Shown: positions 6,305 through 11,884 of the stretch, in pieces
Layout of the letters: every line of letters begins with the position of its first letter
Numbering within the stretch: the first letter of the stretch is position 1
Assembly: GCA_030671985.1 (NCBI GenBank)
Contig: DAOVHI010000033.1
Span: forward strand, 1 to 11,884
DNA length: 11,884 nucleotides
Origin: JAHJDO01 sp030671985 [NCBI: bacterium]
GTDB lineage: Bacteria; JAHJDO01
Reading direction: 5' to 3'
Program-made: the position numbers and the translations under genes
Notes under the pieces: generated by a model
Seen by the model: only the letters and a program-made list of their open reading frames with translations
Told to the model about the DNA's origin: nothing
Database searches by the model: none

Positions 6305-7636
6305 TTAAGTTATAGAAAGATATTTATCAAGTTCATACTGAGTTACCTGTATTCTGTAATTATCCCACTCTTTTTTCTTAAGTTCGATAAATCTTGGGAA
6401 TATATGATCTCCAAGAGTTCTTTTTACAAGCTCGCTTTCTTCTGTTATAGCTACAGCGTATCCAAGATTATCCGGCAAAGTCTCTATCTCTTTTTCTTTC
6501 CTCTCAGAGTCTGTAAGATGATAAAGATTCTGTTTCATAGGCTCAGGCACTTTGTACCCTTTCTCTATGCCGTCCAAACCGGCTTGAAGCATTGCGGCGA
6601 AGGTAAGATACGGATTGCATGCTGGGTCGCATGCTCTAAACTCACAGCGTGTTGCTTTTTCATCCCCGGGATGATAAAGCGGTACTCGTACAAGAGCGCT
6701 CCTATTTCTACGGCTCCACGCTATGTATACAGGCGCCTCATAGCCGGGAACTAATCTCTTATAAGAATTTGTTGTCTGCGCAAATATTGAACAAATAGCT
6801 CTTGAGTGCTTCAAGAGACCTGCAATATAGCTGTAAGCGACATCTGAAAGATTATCCTCTGAGTTAGAGTCAAAAAATGCGTTTTTATCTCCTTTAAATA
6901 AAGATTGGTGTACATGCATGCCTGAGCCGTTTTCACCAAATATGGGCTTTGGCATAAATGTAGCGTAAACTCCAAATTTGCTGGCAATTTCTTTAACAAC
7001 AATTCTATATGTTAATACGTCGTCAGCCATTTTTAGAGCGTCAGTATAGCGCATATCTATCTCGTGTTGCGATGGGGCAACTTCATGATGAGAATATTCT
7101 ATGTGCATACCCATTTTTTCCAAAGCAAGAACCGTTTCTCGTCTCAAATCGCTTGCAACATCGAGAGTAGTAAGATCAAAATAGCCTCCTTTATCCAGTA
7201 TCTCAGTACCCTGATCATTTTTAAAATAGAAATATTCAAGTTCAGGGCCTAAATAGAAATGATCAAATCCCATCTTATTTGCTCTTTTAAGAGCTTTCTT
7301 TAAAACATAACGAGGGTCTCCTTCATAGGGTGTTCTATCAGGATTAAGTACGTCACAGATCATTCTTGCAACCTTTTTTTCATCAGGTCTCCACGGAAGA
7401 ATAGCAAACGTATTTATATCGGGCATAGCAATCATATCTGATTCCTCAATATCCTGATAACCCGTAATGGACGAACCGTCAAAACCCATGCCGTTCTCCA
7501 TTGCTCCCTTCAGTTCGCTGTCAGTAATCGCAAAACTCTTTACTTGTCCCAGAATATCTGTAAACCATAATCTGATAAACTTAACATCCTGTTCCTTAAC
7601 GATCTTCAACACATCTTCTTTGGTCTTTTTAGCCAT
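6305..7636 (-). CDS. glnA: Glutamine synthetase, type I (alpha-like)
   Basis: GlnA joins ammonia to glutamate using ATP; the GOGAT subunits downstream recycle its product. The protein is 443 residues, the length of GSI-alpha enzymes, and shows no sign of the insertion typical of the adenylylated GSI-beta group. Motifs: the Asp-loop GFDGSSITGY at 51-60, metal ligands in GPELEYF (E132, E134), the HHEVAPSQHEID block at 183-194, NGSGMHVHQS at 236-244, the flexible-loop region near 300 and EFRACDPACNPYL at 332-344. NLYHL at 370-374 aligns with the adenylylation-site region but lacks the beta-type NLYDLPPEE context, so feedback or transcriptional control is more likely than adenylylation. The ATG has a strong AGGAGG site 8 nt upstream. 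It is the first gene of the operon, behind a sigma-54 promoter with two enhancer-like dyads. Confidence 0.97.
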   Translation of the reverse strand: MAKKTKEDVLKIVKEQDVKFIRLWFTDILGQVKSFAITDSELKGAMENGMGFDGSSITGYQDIEESDMIAMPDINTFAILPWRPDEKKVARMICDVLNPDRTPYEGDPRYVLKKALKRANKMGFDHFYLGPELEYFYFKNDQGTEILDKGGYFDLTTLDVASDLRRETVLALEKMGMHIEYSHHEVAPSQHEIDMRYTDALKMADDVLTYRIVVKEIASKFGVYATFMPKPIFGENGSGMHVHQSLFKGDKNAFFDSNSEDNLSDVAYSYIAGLLKHSRAICSIFAQTTNSYKRLVPGYEAPVYIAWSRRNRSALVRVPLYHPGDEKATRCEFRACDPACNPYLTFAAMLQAGLDGIEKGYKVPEPMKQNLYHLTDSERKEKEIETLPDNLGYAVAITEESELVKRTLGDHIFPRFIELKKKEWDNYRIQVTQYELDKYLSIT

Positions 7637-7644
7637 GTTTTATG

Positions 7645-7650
7645 CCTCCT
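7645..7650 (-). promoter_or_regulatory. Ribosome binding site of glnA (AGGAGG)
   Basis: The minus strand reads AGGAGG followed by 8 nt and the ATG at 7634-7636. It is the strongest Shine-Dalgarno site in the window and settles the glnA start. It also suggests that GlnA is made at a higher rate than the downstream GOGAT subunits, whose sites are weaker. Confidence 0.85.
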
Positions 7651-7678
7651 TTGCTTTTATCATTCAAGTTATATACAG

Positions 7679-7694
7679 AGCAAATAGCATGCCA
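7679..7694 (-). promoter_or_regulatory. Sigma-54 (-24/-12) promoter of the glnA-GOGAT operon
   Basis: The minus strand reads TGGCATGCTATTTGCT, against the consensus TGGCACG-N4-TTGCW. The invariant GG and GC doublets are present and exactly 12 nt apart. Transcription should start about 12 nt below the GC, near 7668, giving a leader of roughly 30 nt that contains AGGAGG. Sigma-54 promoters need an enhancer-binding ATPase; one is encoded immediately upstream, and two dyads sit 80-120 bp upstream of this element as candidate enhancer sites. The near-consensus match, spacing and context together make this call strong. Confidence 0.88.
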
Positions 7695-7705
7695 AATATT
7701 ATTAC

Positions 7706-7717
7706 ATCCCGCAGGAT
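7706..7717. repeat. Short inverted repeat ATCC-CGCA-GGAT between enhancer and promoter
   Basis: Two 4-bp arms with a 4-bp centre lie about 12 bp upstream of the -24 element. They share the outer ATCC/GGAT of the longer enhancer dyad but lack its TACA/TGTA core. It may be a weak accessory site, or chance in a short AT-rich stretch. Nothing else in the 55 bp between the sigma-54 promoter and the extended -10 box is recognisable; a search by eye for an IHF consensus gave no acceptable match. Confidence 0.2.
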
Positions 7718-7749
7718 AGCGATAATGATATTAAAATTTGAAAAGCCGT

Positions 7750-7758
7750 ATTATAGCA
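7750..7758 (-). promoter_or_regulatory. Candidate extended -10 (sigma-70) promoter upstream of glnA
   Basis: The minus strand reads TGC-TATAAT, a perfect -10 with the TG extension and without a good -35 hexamer at the right distance. It would start transcription near 7743 and give a basal glnA transcript independent of sigma-54. The proximal enhancer-like dyad begins at its upstream edge and covers the spacer and -35 area, so a protein bound there should block it. This is the arrangement of glnAp1 and glnAp2 in E. coli. The role is inferred; the hexamer is seen. Confidence 0.4.
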
Positions 7759-7775
7759 TCCTACAACATTGTATC
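7758..7775. promoter_or_regulatory. Proximal enhancer-like operator A upstream of glnA
   Basis: The plus strand reads ATCCTACA-ACAT-TGTATC, ten of twelve core positions of the dyad CCTACA-N4-TGTAGG found at the activator's own promoter. The left half-site ATCCTACA is complete; the right half departs in its last two core bases. Its centre (7767/7768) is about 100 bp upstream of the predicted sigma-54 start and 30 bp from the centre of operator B, close to three helical turns, as expected for tandem enhancer sites. The protein assignment to the adjacent enhancer-binding protein is inferred. Confidence 0.6.
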
Positions 7776-7789
7776 TTTTTATTAAATAT

Positions 7790-7807
7790 CATACATATTG
7801 GTAGGAT
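7790..7807. promoter_or_regulatory. Distal enhancer-like operator B upstream of glnA
   Basis: The plus strand reads CATACA-TATT-GGTAGGAT. Ten of the twelve core positions match CCTACA-N4-TGTAGG, and the right flank GGAT is complete. Its centre lies about 130 bp upstream of the predicted sigma-54 start. Its better half is the right one, whereas operator A keeps the left half, so the pair may bind cooperatively. It ends 21 bp after the activator's stop codon (downstream on the minus strand). Confidence 0.55.
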
Positions 7808-7828
7808 TTGAACGTGTGAGGTTAAGGC

Positions 7829-9388
7829 CTATGAATTAGAGCGAAACTGCTTGATATCAATTGCGTGTTTTTTTACCCTGAGTCCCATGAGTCTTTCAGT
7901 AATTCCAAGTATACGGGAAGACTTTGCCATATTTCCCCTTGTGCTGTGAAGCGTATCCAGTATCAGCTCTCTTTCCACATTATCCAGAATAGCCTGCAAT
8001 GTACTGCTCTCTTTTGCATTGAGTTTGTATGGCTGAAGACTTGGCGGCAGATGATACACATGGATTACCTCATCCTTGCTGAGCAGAACTGCGCGTTCAA
8101 TGTAATTTTCAAGCTCTCTTACGTTCCCGGGCCATTTATAATTTACAAGCACATCAAGCGCCTGAGGTGATATGCGTTCTATCGGCTTATTGTGGATTTT
8201 ACTGTATTTTTCTGCGAAAAAATTTGCCAGAAGCATGATATCTGTTTTTCGCTCTCTCAGTGGTGGTATATGGATGGGGAACACGTTTAAGCGATAATAG
8301 AGATCTTCTCTGAATTTGCCCTGCTTAATTAATTGTTCCAGATTTCTGTTCGTAGCCACAATAATTCGCACATTGATTTTAATAGAACTGATTCCACCCA
8401 CCCGCTCAAATTCCTTTTCCTGAAGCACTCTTAAAAGCTTTATTTGAATTGCGGGAGACAGGTCTCCAATTTCATCTAAGAACATGTTTCCATTATTTGC
8501 AAGCTCAAACCTTCCCTTTTTCGTACTGATCGCGCCGGTAAATGCTCCCTTTTCATGTCCAAACAGTTCGCTTTCAATCAGCGTCTCCGGCAATGCTGAA
8601 CAATTGACCTTTATAAATGATTCATTGGCGCGAAGACTATTGTAGTGTATTGCCTGCGCAACAAGTTCCTTGCCTGTACCGCTTTCTCCGCAAATCAGAA
8701 CGGTAGTATCTGTATTTGATATCTGAGCAATAAGGTCATAGACTGTTTGCATGGATTTTGTTTTGCCAATGATATTGGACGGACAAAAACGATCCTTAAG
8801 TTCATTCTGTAGACGAAGGTTTTCTTCAACTAACCGCTTACGCTCTTCTTGAAGAGATTGTCTGAGTCGAACAGCCTGAGCAATCATTGAAGCAATAATA
8901 GAAAGAAGTCTTACATCCTCTTCGGATGATATGGTATTATTGAAGAGCTGGTCAGCGCTTAGCGCACCTATTACTTCATTGCCTAGTTTAATTGGTACAC
9001 AGATGAAAGAAATATCTTTTTTGCGCAGAGATTTCCTGGCACCGGTTTTGTTTAAGAACAGCGGATTTTCGAAGATTCGCGGAACCACTGCAGGTTTTCC
9101 TGTTTGCACTACTTTTCCAGTAATGCCTTCACCGAGTTTATATCTGCCTTTTTCTTTTTGACTTGTTGAAAGCCCATAAGCGGCTTCGATTCCTCTTTCT
9201 TCTGTGTCCCTATTTATAAGAGTAAGAGTTCCACGCGACATGCCCATATGTTCAGCCAGTGATTTTAAGACAGGGTTTACTACATCTCTAAGATCCATGC
9301 TGCGATCAAGTATTCTGCTGATTTCAAAGAGCATGGATAACTCTTCGACCTTACGTCTTGCTTCTGAATGTTTCTTCTTATATTCCAT
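7829..9388 (-). CDS. Sigma-54-dependent transcriptional activator, NifA-like (GAF, AAA+, Fis-type HTH)
   Basis: The 519-residue enhancer-binding protein remodels sigma-54 polymerase using ATP. Residues about 15-175 form a GAF domain ([38 protein letters not shown]). A predicted coiled linker spans 176-200. The AAA+ domain covers about 203-430: Walker A GESGTGKE at 234-241, the sigma-54 contact loop GAFTGA at 281-286, Walker [11 protein letters not shown] at 301-310, and the arginine-finger region [12 protein letters not shown] at 359-370. The Fis-type HTH ([25 protein letters not shown]) is at 484-508, the form seen in NifA-like proteins. There is no response-regulator receiver domain, so it is not NtrC; the GAF domain may sense a metabolite such as 2-oxoglutarate, as in some NifA proteins, but the ligand is unknown. 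AAGGA lies about 7 nt before the ATG. It is transcribed toward glnA, with a 192-nt gap between the two genes. Confidence 0.93.
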   Translation of the reverse strand: MEYKKKHSEARRKVEELSMLFEISRILDRSMDLRDVVNPVLKSLAEHMGMSRGTLTLINRDTEERGIEAAYGLSTSQKEKGRYKLGEGITGKVVQTGKPAVVPRIFENPLFLNKTGARKSLRKKDISFICVPIKLGNEVIGALSADQLFNNTISSEEDVRLLSIIASMIAQAVRLRQSLQEERKRLVEENLRLQNELKDRFCPSNIIGKTKSMQTVYDLIAQISNTDTTVLICGESGTGKELVAQAIHYNSLRANESFIKVNCSALPETLIESELFGHEKGAFTGAISTKKGRFELANNGNMFLDEIGDLSPAIQIKLLRVLQEKEFERVGGISSIKINVRIIVATNRNLEQLIKQGKFREDLYYRLNVFPIHIPPLRERKTDIMLLANFFAEKYSKIHNKPIERISPQALDVLVNYKWPGNVRELENYIERAVLLSKDEVIHVYHLPPSLQPYKLNAKESSTLQAILDNVERELILDTLHSTRGNMAKSSRILGITERLMGLRVKKHAIDIKQFRSNS

Positions 9389-9410
9389 GATTTTTCCTTT
9401 TCACCTAAAA

Positions 9411-9428
9411 CCTACATAATTGTAGGAT
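9411..9428. promoter_or_regulatory. Operator C: near-perfect dyad over the activator's own -10 box
   Basis: The plus strand reads CCTACA-TAAT-TGTAGG-AT, with perfectly complementary 6-bp arms. Operators A and B upstream of glnA each match ten of the twelve arm positions. It lies 23 bp upstream of the activator's ATG and wholly contains the -10 hexamer TACAAT (9419-9424) of the promoter reading toward that gene. Bound protein here should exclude RNA polymerase, so negative autoregulation is predicted. Confidence 0.65.
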
Positions 9429-9447
9429 ATTTTGTTGAGCAAGTCAA
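9419..9447 (-). promoter_or_regulatory. Sigma-70 promoter of the activator gene
   Basis: The minus strand reads TTGACT (9442-9447), a 17-nt spacer and TACAAT (9419-9424); each hexamer has five of six consensus bases. Transcription would start near 9412, within operator C, about 24 nt before the ATG, leaving a short leader that holds the AAGGA ribosome site. Confidence 0.7.
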
Positions 9448-9456
9448 CATCCAAAT

Positions 9457-9483
9457 AATGAGAACTTCATCTACCTTCTCATT
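9457..9483. repeat. Inverted repeat AATGAGAA-N11-TTCTCATT against the efflux promoter
   Basis: Perfect 8-bp arms at 9457-9464 and 9476-9483 are separated by 11 bp. The right arm overlaps the first two bases of the -35 TTGACA of the promoter reading toward the TolC-family gene; the left arm is 9 bp from the -35 of the divergent activator promoter. The spacing suits an operator better than a terminator, since no T-run follows. No matching regulator gene is in the window. Confidence 0.45.
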
Positions 9484-9509
9484 GACAATATATTTTGTTA
9501 TGTTAATAT
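9482..9509 (+). promoter_or_regulatory. Candidate sigma-70 promoter of the efflux genes
   Basis: TTGACA (9482-9487) is a perfect -35, followed by a 16-nt spacer and TAATAT (9504-9509), a moderate -10. The predicted start near 9515-9517 falls on the GTG taken as the first codon of the TolC-family gene, so either the message is leaderless or translation begins further in. Confidence 0.5.
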
Positions 9510-9515
9510 TTAGTT

Positions 9516-11018
9516 GTGCTCAATAAATCTCATAATCAATTTCCTGATAAACTTTCGTCGTTGCAAAAAATCACGGATAAAATTTTTACCATAGGTTTTT
9601 TATTAATTTTTGCCTGTGCAAGTTTTGTTTTTGCTCAAGAAGAACACAGGACTTTTAAGTTATCGTTGGATGAAGTAACGAACATTGCATTAGAAAACAA
9701 CCTCGATATCCAGATGGCTAAATATGATGTTTTTATTTCGGAAACATCTCTCGATACAGCAAAATCAATATTTGATGTTATTCTAGACGCAAAAATTAAT
9801 TATCAGGACGCCAAGTCATCTTCGCACGAAACAAAAACTGTCGATAATGATTACAACGTAGGAATATCTAAGAAATTTTCTTCAGGCACAACCATTGAAG
9901 CTGACATGGATAATAACAAAAATTGGACTAATTCAAGTTCAACAAGCTCTGCCTTAAATCATAATTCATCTTTAAGCTTATCTTTAACACAAGCATTAGG
10001 TAAAAATTTCTTTGGAATTAAAGATAAAAGCAATATTGATATTACAAAAATAAACATAGAAAATTCCGGTTATACTTCTTTAGAAAAGATAGAAACTATT
10101 ATTAGTACAGTTGAAAAAGCTTATTGGGATTTAGTTTTACAACTTAAAAAAGTAGAAATTCAAAAGGATATGGTTGATCAAGCTAAGCGGCTTTATGATT
10201 TGCATCAGAAAAAATTGGAAGATGGATTAGTCGAGATGCCTGAAGCTATCGCATCGGAAGCTAATTATAAAGATAGAATCAACAATCTTACTTTGGAAGA
10301 AAACTCTGTTAAAACTAAAGAAAATCTTTTAAAGCTATTATTAAATATTAAGGAAGATAATATAACAATCAAACCTATTGATGGCTATTATTTAAATATA
10401 ATTGACCAAGATTTTACAGAATCTTTAAAAATTGCTTTCGATAATAGGAGAGATTATTTAAGGGTAAAGAATACAATCATAGCTAAAGATATTAGTTTGG
10501 TTATTGAAAAAAACAACAATTTACCGACTATTAATTTAACGGCTTCATTAGCGAAAAACGGTTTGGGAGATCATTTCGAACAATCTGTTACAAACATTGT
10601 GACAGAAGATAATACAAATTATTCTGTTGGTTTAATATTTAGTTTGCCATTAGGAAACAGGGATGCAAAGGCAAAGTTAAAAAAAGCTGAATATGAAAAG
10701 ATAAAAGCATTAGTGGAGCTGAAACTTATAGAAAGAAAAATTACGATTGAGATTATTGATCAGATCCGTGATTGTAATATTTATAAGGAATTCGCGTTAA
10801 ATAGCATTGATATCGCAGAGTTGCAAGCACAAAAGCTGAAAGAAGAAGAGAAACGTTTTAATTTAGGCAGATCGAATACAGATACATTAATTCGTTACCA
10901 AGAAGATGTTATATATGCGAAACAATCGTCAGTTTCGGCTCAATATCAATTTTATAGCGCGCTTGTTGATTTAGAACTTAAAAAGGGCACATTGTTAGCA
11001 AATTACAATTTGAGGTAA
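9516..11018 (+). CDS. TolC-family outer-membrane efflux channel
   Basis: The 500-residue protein is an outer-membrane efflux channel subunit: a trimeric barrel plus periplasmic helical tunnel that carries pump substrates out. Residues 22-40 form a signal-peptide core (FTIGFLLIFACASFVFA) with likely cleavage after Ala40. Cys34 lies in a poor lipobox, so a lipoprotein is unlikely. The mature part shows the two outer-membrane-efflux repeats: FKLSLDEVTNIALENNLDIQ early in the first, and TESLKIAFDNRRDYLRVKNT opening the second near residue 305. Long helices are rich in Lys, Glu and Asn. The start is uncertain: GTG 9516 gives a long n-region and has no Shine-Dalgarno; TTG 9561 would give a standard 25-residue signal peptide but also lacks one. 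The gene is visibly richer in A+T than the RND gene 4 nt downstream. The substrate cannot be inferred. Confidence 0.88.
   Translation: MLNKSHNQFPDKLSSLQKITDKIFTIGFLLIFACASFVFAQEEHRTFKLSLDEVTNIALENNLDIQMAKYDVFISETSLDTAKSIFDVILDAKINYQDAKSSSHETKTVDNDYNVGISKKFSSGTTIEADMDNNKNWTNSSSTSSALNHNSSLSLSLTQALGKNFFGIKDKSNIDITKINIENSGYTSLEKIETIISTVEKAYWDLVLQLKKVEIQKDMVDQAKRLYDLHQKKLEDGLVEMPEAIASEANYKDRINNLTLEENSVKTKENLLKLLLNIKEDNITIKPIDGYYLNIIDQDFTESLKIAFDNRRDYLRVKNTIIAKDISLVIEKNNNLPTINLTASLAKNGLGDHFEQSVTNIVTEDNTNYSVGLIFSLPLGNRDAKAKLKKAEYEKIKALVELKLIERKITIEIIDQIRDCNIYKEFALNSIDIAELQAQKLKEEEKRFNLGRSNTDTLIRYQEDVIYAKQSSVSAQYQFYSALVDLELKKGTLLANYNLR
11012..11015 (+). promoter_or_regulatory. Ribosome binding site of the RND gene (GAGG)
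   Basis: GAGG at the end of the channel gene, spanning its last codons, lies 7 nt before the GTG at 11023. It favours this GTG over the in-frame ATGs at 11029 and 11032, which would be too far away, and shows that translation is coupled to the upstream gene. Confidence 0.65.
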
Positions 11019-11022
11019 AGTT

Positions 11023-11884
11023 GTGAAAATGATGTCAATTATTAAATATTTTCTTGATAACAAAATAGCTGTTAATGTATTTGTTCTTGGGCTGTTTTTT
11101 CTGGGACTGATTTCTTTTAAAAATATTCCTAAGGAGGGAATGCCAGGTATAGAACTCAATCAGATACAGATTACGACTACATATCCGGGGGCTGCACCTG
11201 AAGATGTCGAACTCAATGTCACTATACCACTTGAAGAAGAAATAAGTAAAATAATAGGCATAGATTATATTGAATCCGTTTCAGCCGATAATGTGTCATC
11301 AATCTTTATCCAATTGGATGAATCTTATTCTAAAAAAGAGATGGCAGAGACCATTCAGGATATAAGGGAGGCAGTGGATACGGTTAATGATCTCCCTCCC
11401 GAAGTGGAAAATTCACCTTTAGTACAGGAAATTAAAACCGATGATGTTCCGATTATAGAAATAGCGTTGTCTGATGCAAATCACGAAACTTTAAGGAATA
11501 ATGCAAGAAAACTTGAGTTAGCTCTTGAAAGAATATCCCCTGTGTCAGAAGTTGATAAAATCGGTTATTTTGACAGGGAGATTCACATAGAAGTGGATCC
11601 AGACGCATTGAACGAAACCTATTTCTCGCTTCCTGAGCTGGCAACATCTATATACAAGAGAAATATCAGATCTACTTCCGGTATTTTGGAGTCACATAAG
11701 GGATCGAAAAACATAAGAATATTGAGCAAGTTCACGGATCCTATGGAAGTAAAGAATGTGATTCTAAGAAGTAATTTCGTGCAGAATAGAGTCAATCTAC
11801 ATCAGGTTGCTTCCGTAAAGCTTGCCGAAAAAGACCAGAAAATAAAGATCAGAAACAACGGCGAAAAAGGTATTTCTCTAGTAG
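11023..11884 (+). CDS. RND-family efflux transporter (AcrB/MexB-like), N-terminal part
   Basis: The first 287 codons of an inner-membrane proton-driven RND pump; the gene continues beyond the window. The product starts MKMMSIIKYFLDNKIAV and has one transmembrane helix at about 15-33, then the pore-domain signature IQITTTYPGAAPEDVE (48-63), a conserved feature of AcrB-type proteins, and the periplasmic stretch LEEEISKIIGIDYIESVSADN. Residues about 125-280 (PLVQEIKTDDVPIIEIAL, VSEVDKIGYFDREIHIEVD) cover the porter subdomains before the second helix. No stop or frameshift is seen. It follows the TolC-family gene by 4 nt in one transcript. A membrane-fusion protein gene, normally part of such operons, is not between them. 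Substrate class (drug, lipid, metal) cannot be told. Confidence 0.9.
   Translation, partial: MKMMSIIKYFLDNKIAVNVFVLGLFFLGLISFKNIPKEGMPGIELNQIQITTTYPGAAPEDVELNVTIPLEEEISKIIGIDYIESVSADNVSSIFIQLDESYSKKEMAETIQDIREAVDTVNDLPPEVENSPLVQEIKTDDVPIIEIALSDANHETLRNNARKLELALERISPVSEVDKIGYFDREIHIEVDPDALNETYFSLPELATSIYKRNIRSTSGILESHKGSKNIRILSKFTDPMEVKNVILRSNFVQNRVNLHQVASVKLAEKDQKIKIRNNGEKGISLV

Noticed and set aside
7695-7750. IHF site between the enhancer dyads and the sigma-54 promoter
   Set aside because: The closest strings in this AT-rich stretch break the WATCAR core or the TTR end; no acceptable match was found.
7776-7828. Rho-independent terminator after the activator gene
   Set aside because: No stable GC stem followed by a T-run is present on the minus strand between its stop and operator A; transcription may continue into glnA.
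7829-9388. NtrC (glnG) as the name for the activator
   Set aside because: There is no receiver domain or phosphorylatable Asp region at the N-terminus; it has a GAF domain and a NifA-style HTH, so only a NifA-like label is supported.

Overview
The window reads as chromosomal DNA of an AT-rich, Gram-negative-type (diderm) bacterium. The diderm reading rests on a TolC-family outer-membrane channel followed by an RND pump gene. A multi-polypeptide glutamate synthase with separate iron-sulfur and FAD subunits is known from anaerobes such as Thermotoga and clostridia and from some archaea. Together with diderm efflux genes it would suit an uncultivated or deep-branching anaerobic lineage (an Omnitrophota-like phylum is possible), but the sequence alone does not fix the taxon.

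The minus strand, read from about 9450 down to 1, is a nitrogen-assimilation block. It starts with a sigma-54 enhancer-binding activator (GAF, AAA+, Fis-type HTH; 7829-9388). A 192-nt control region follows, and then a tight operon. In transcription order the operon holds glnA (6305-7636), a class II glutamine amidotransferase subunit (5202-6290), the FMN/iron-sulfur core of glutamate synthase (3677-5200), a ferredoxin-like subunit with four clusters (3233-3676), an FAD/NAD(P) oxidoreductase (1981-3252) and a GXGXG-domain subunit (1220-1984). Five separate polypeptides thus make up one apparent GOGAT, joined to glutamine synthetase in a single GS-GOGAT transcript. Junctions are 14 nt, 1 nt, 0 nt, a 20-nt overlap and a 4-nt overlap. 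After a 52-nt gap come carA (73-1167) and the first codons of carB (1-89), which would use the glutamine made by GlnA. carA is interrupted by two in-frame stop codons, TGA and TAA, ten codons apart, and appears to be a young pseudogene unless these are sequence errors.

The control DNA is the most interesting part. A near-consensus sigma-54 promoter precedes glnA. Upstream of it lie two copies of an imperfect dyad, ATCCTACA-N4-TGTAGGAT, placed as enhancer sites. The nearer copy abuts an extended -10 sigma-70 promoter. A third, nearly perfect copy covers the -10 box of the activator gene's own sigma-70 promoter (TTGACT-17-TACAAT). The layout predicts a regulator that activates glnA-GOGAT through sigma-54 and represses itself and the basal glnA promoter. 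It resembles the E. coli NtrC/glnAp1-glnAp2 logic, but with a receiver-less GAF activator and a different operator.

The plus strand from 9482 onward carries a divergent unit. A sigma-70-like promoter (TTGACA-16-TAATAT), with an 8-bp inverted repeat against its -35, precedes a TolC-family channel (9516-11018). The 5' part of an AcrB-type RND transporter gene follows (11023 to the window end). No membrane-fusion protein gene lies between them.

No tRNA, rRNA, CRISPR array, insertion sequence or attachment site was seen. Intergenic stretches are all under 300 nt and are described below.
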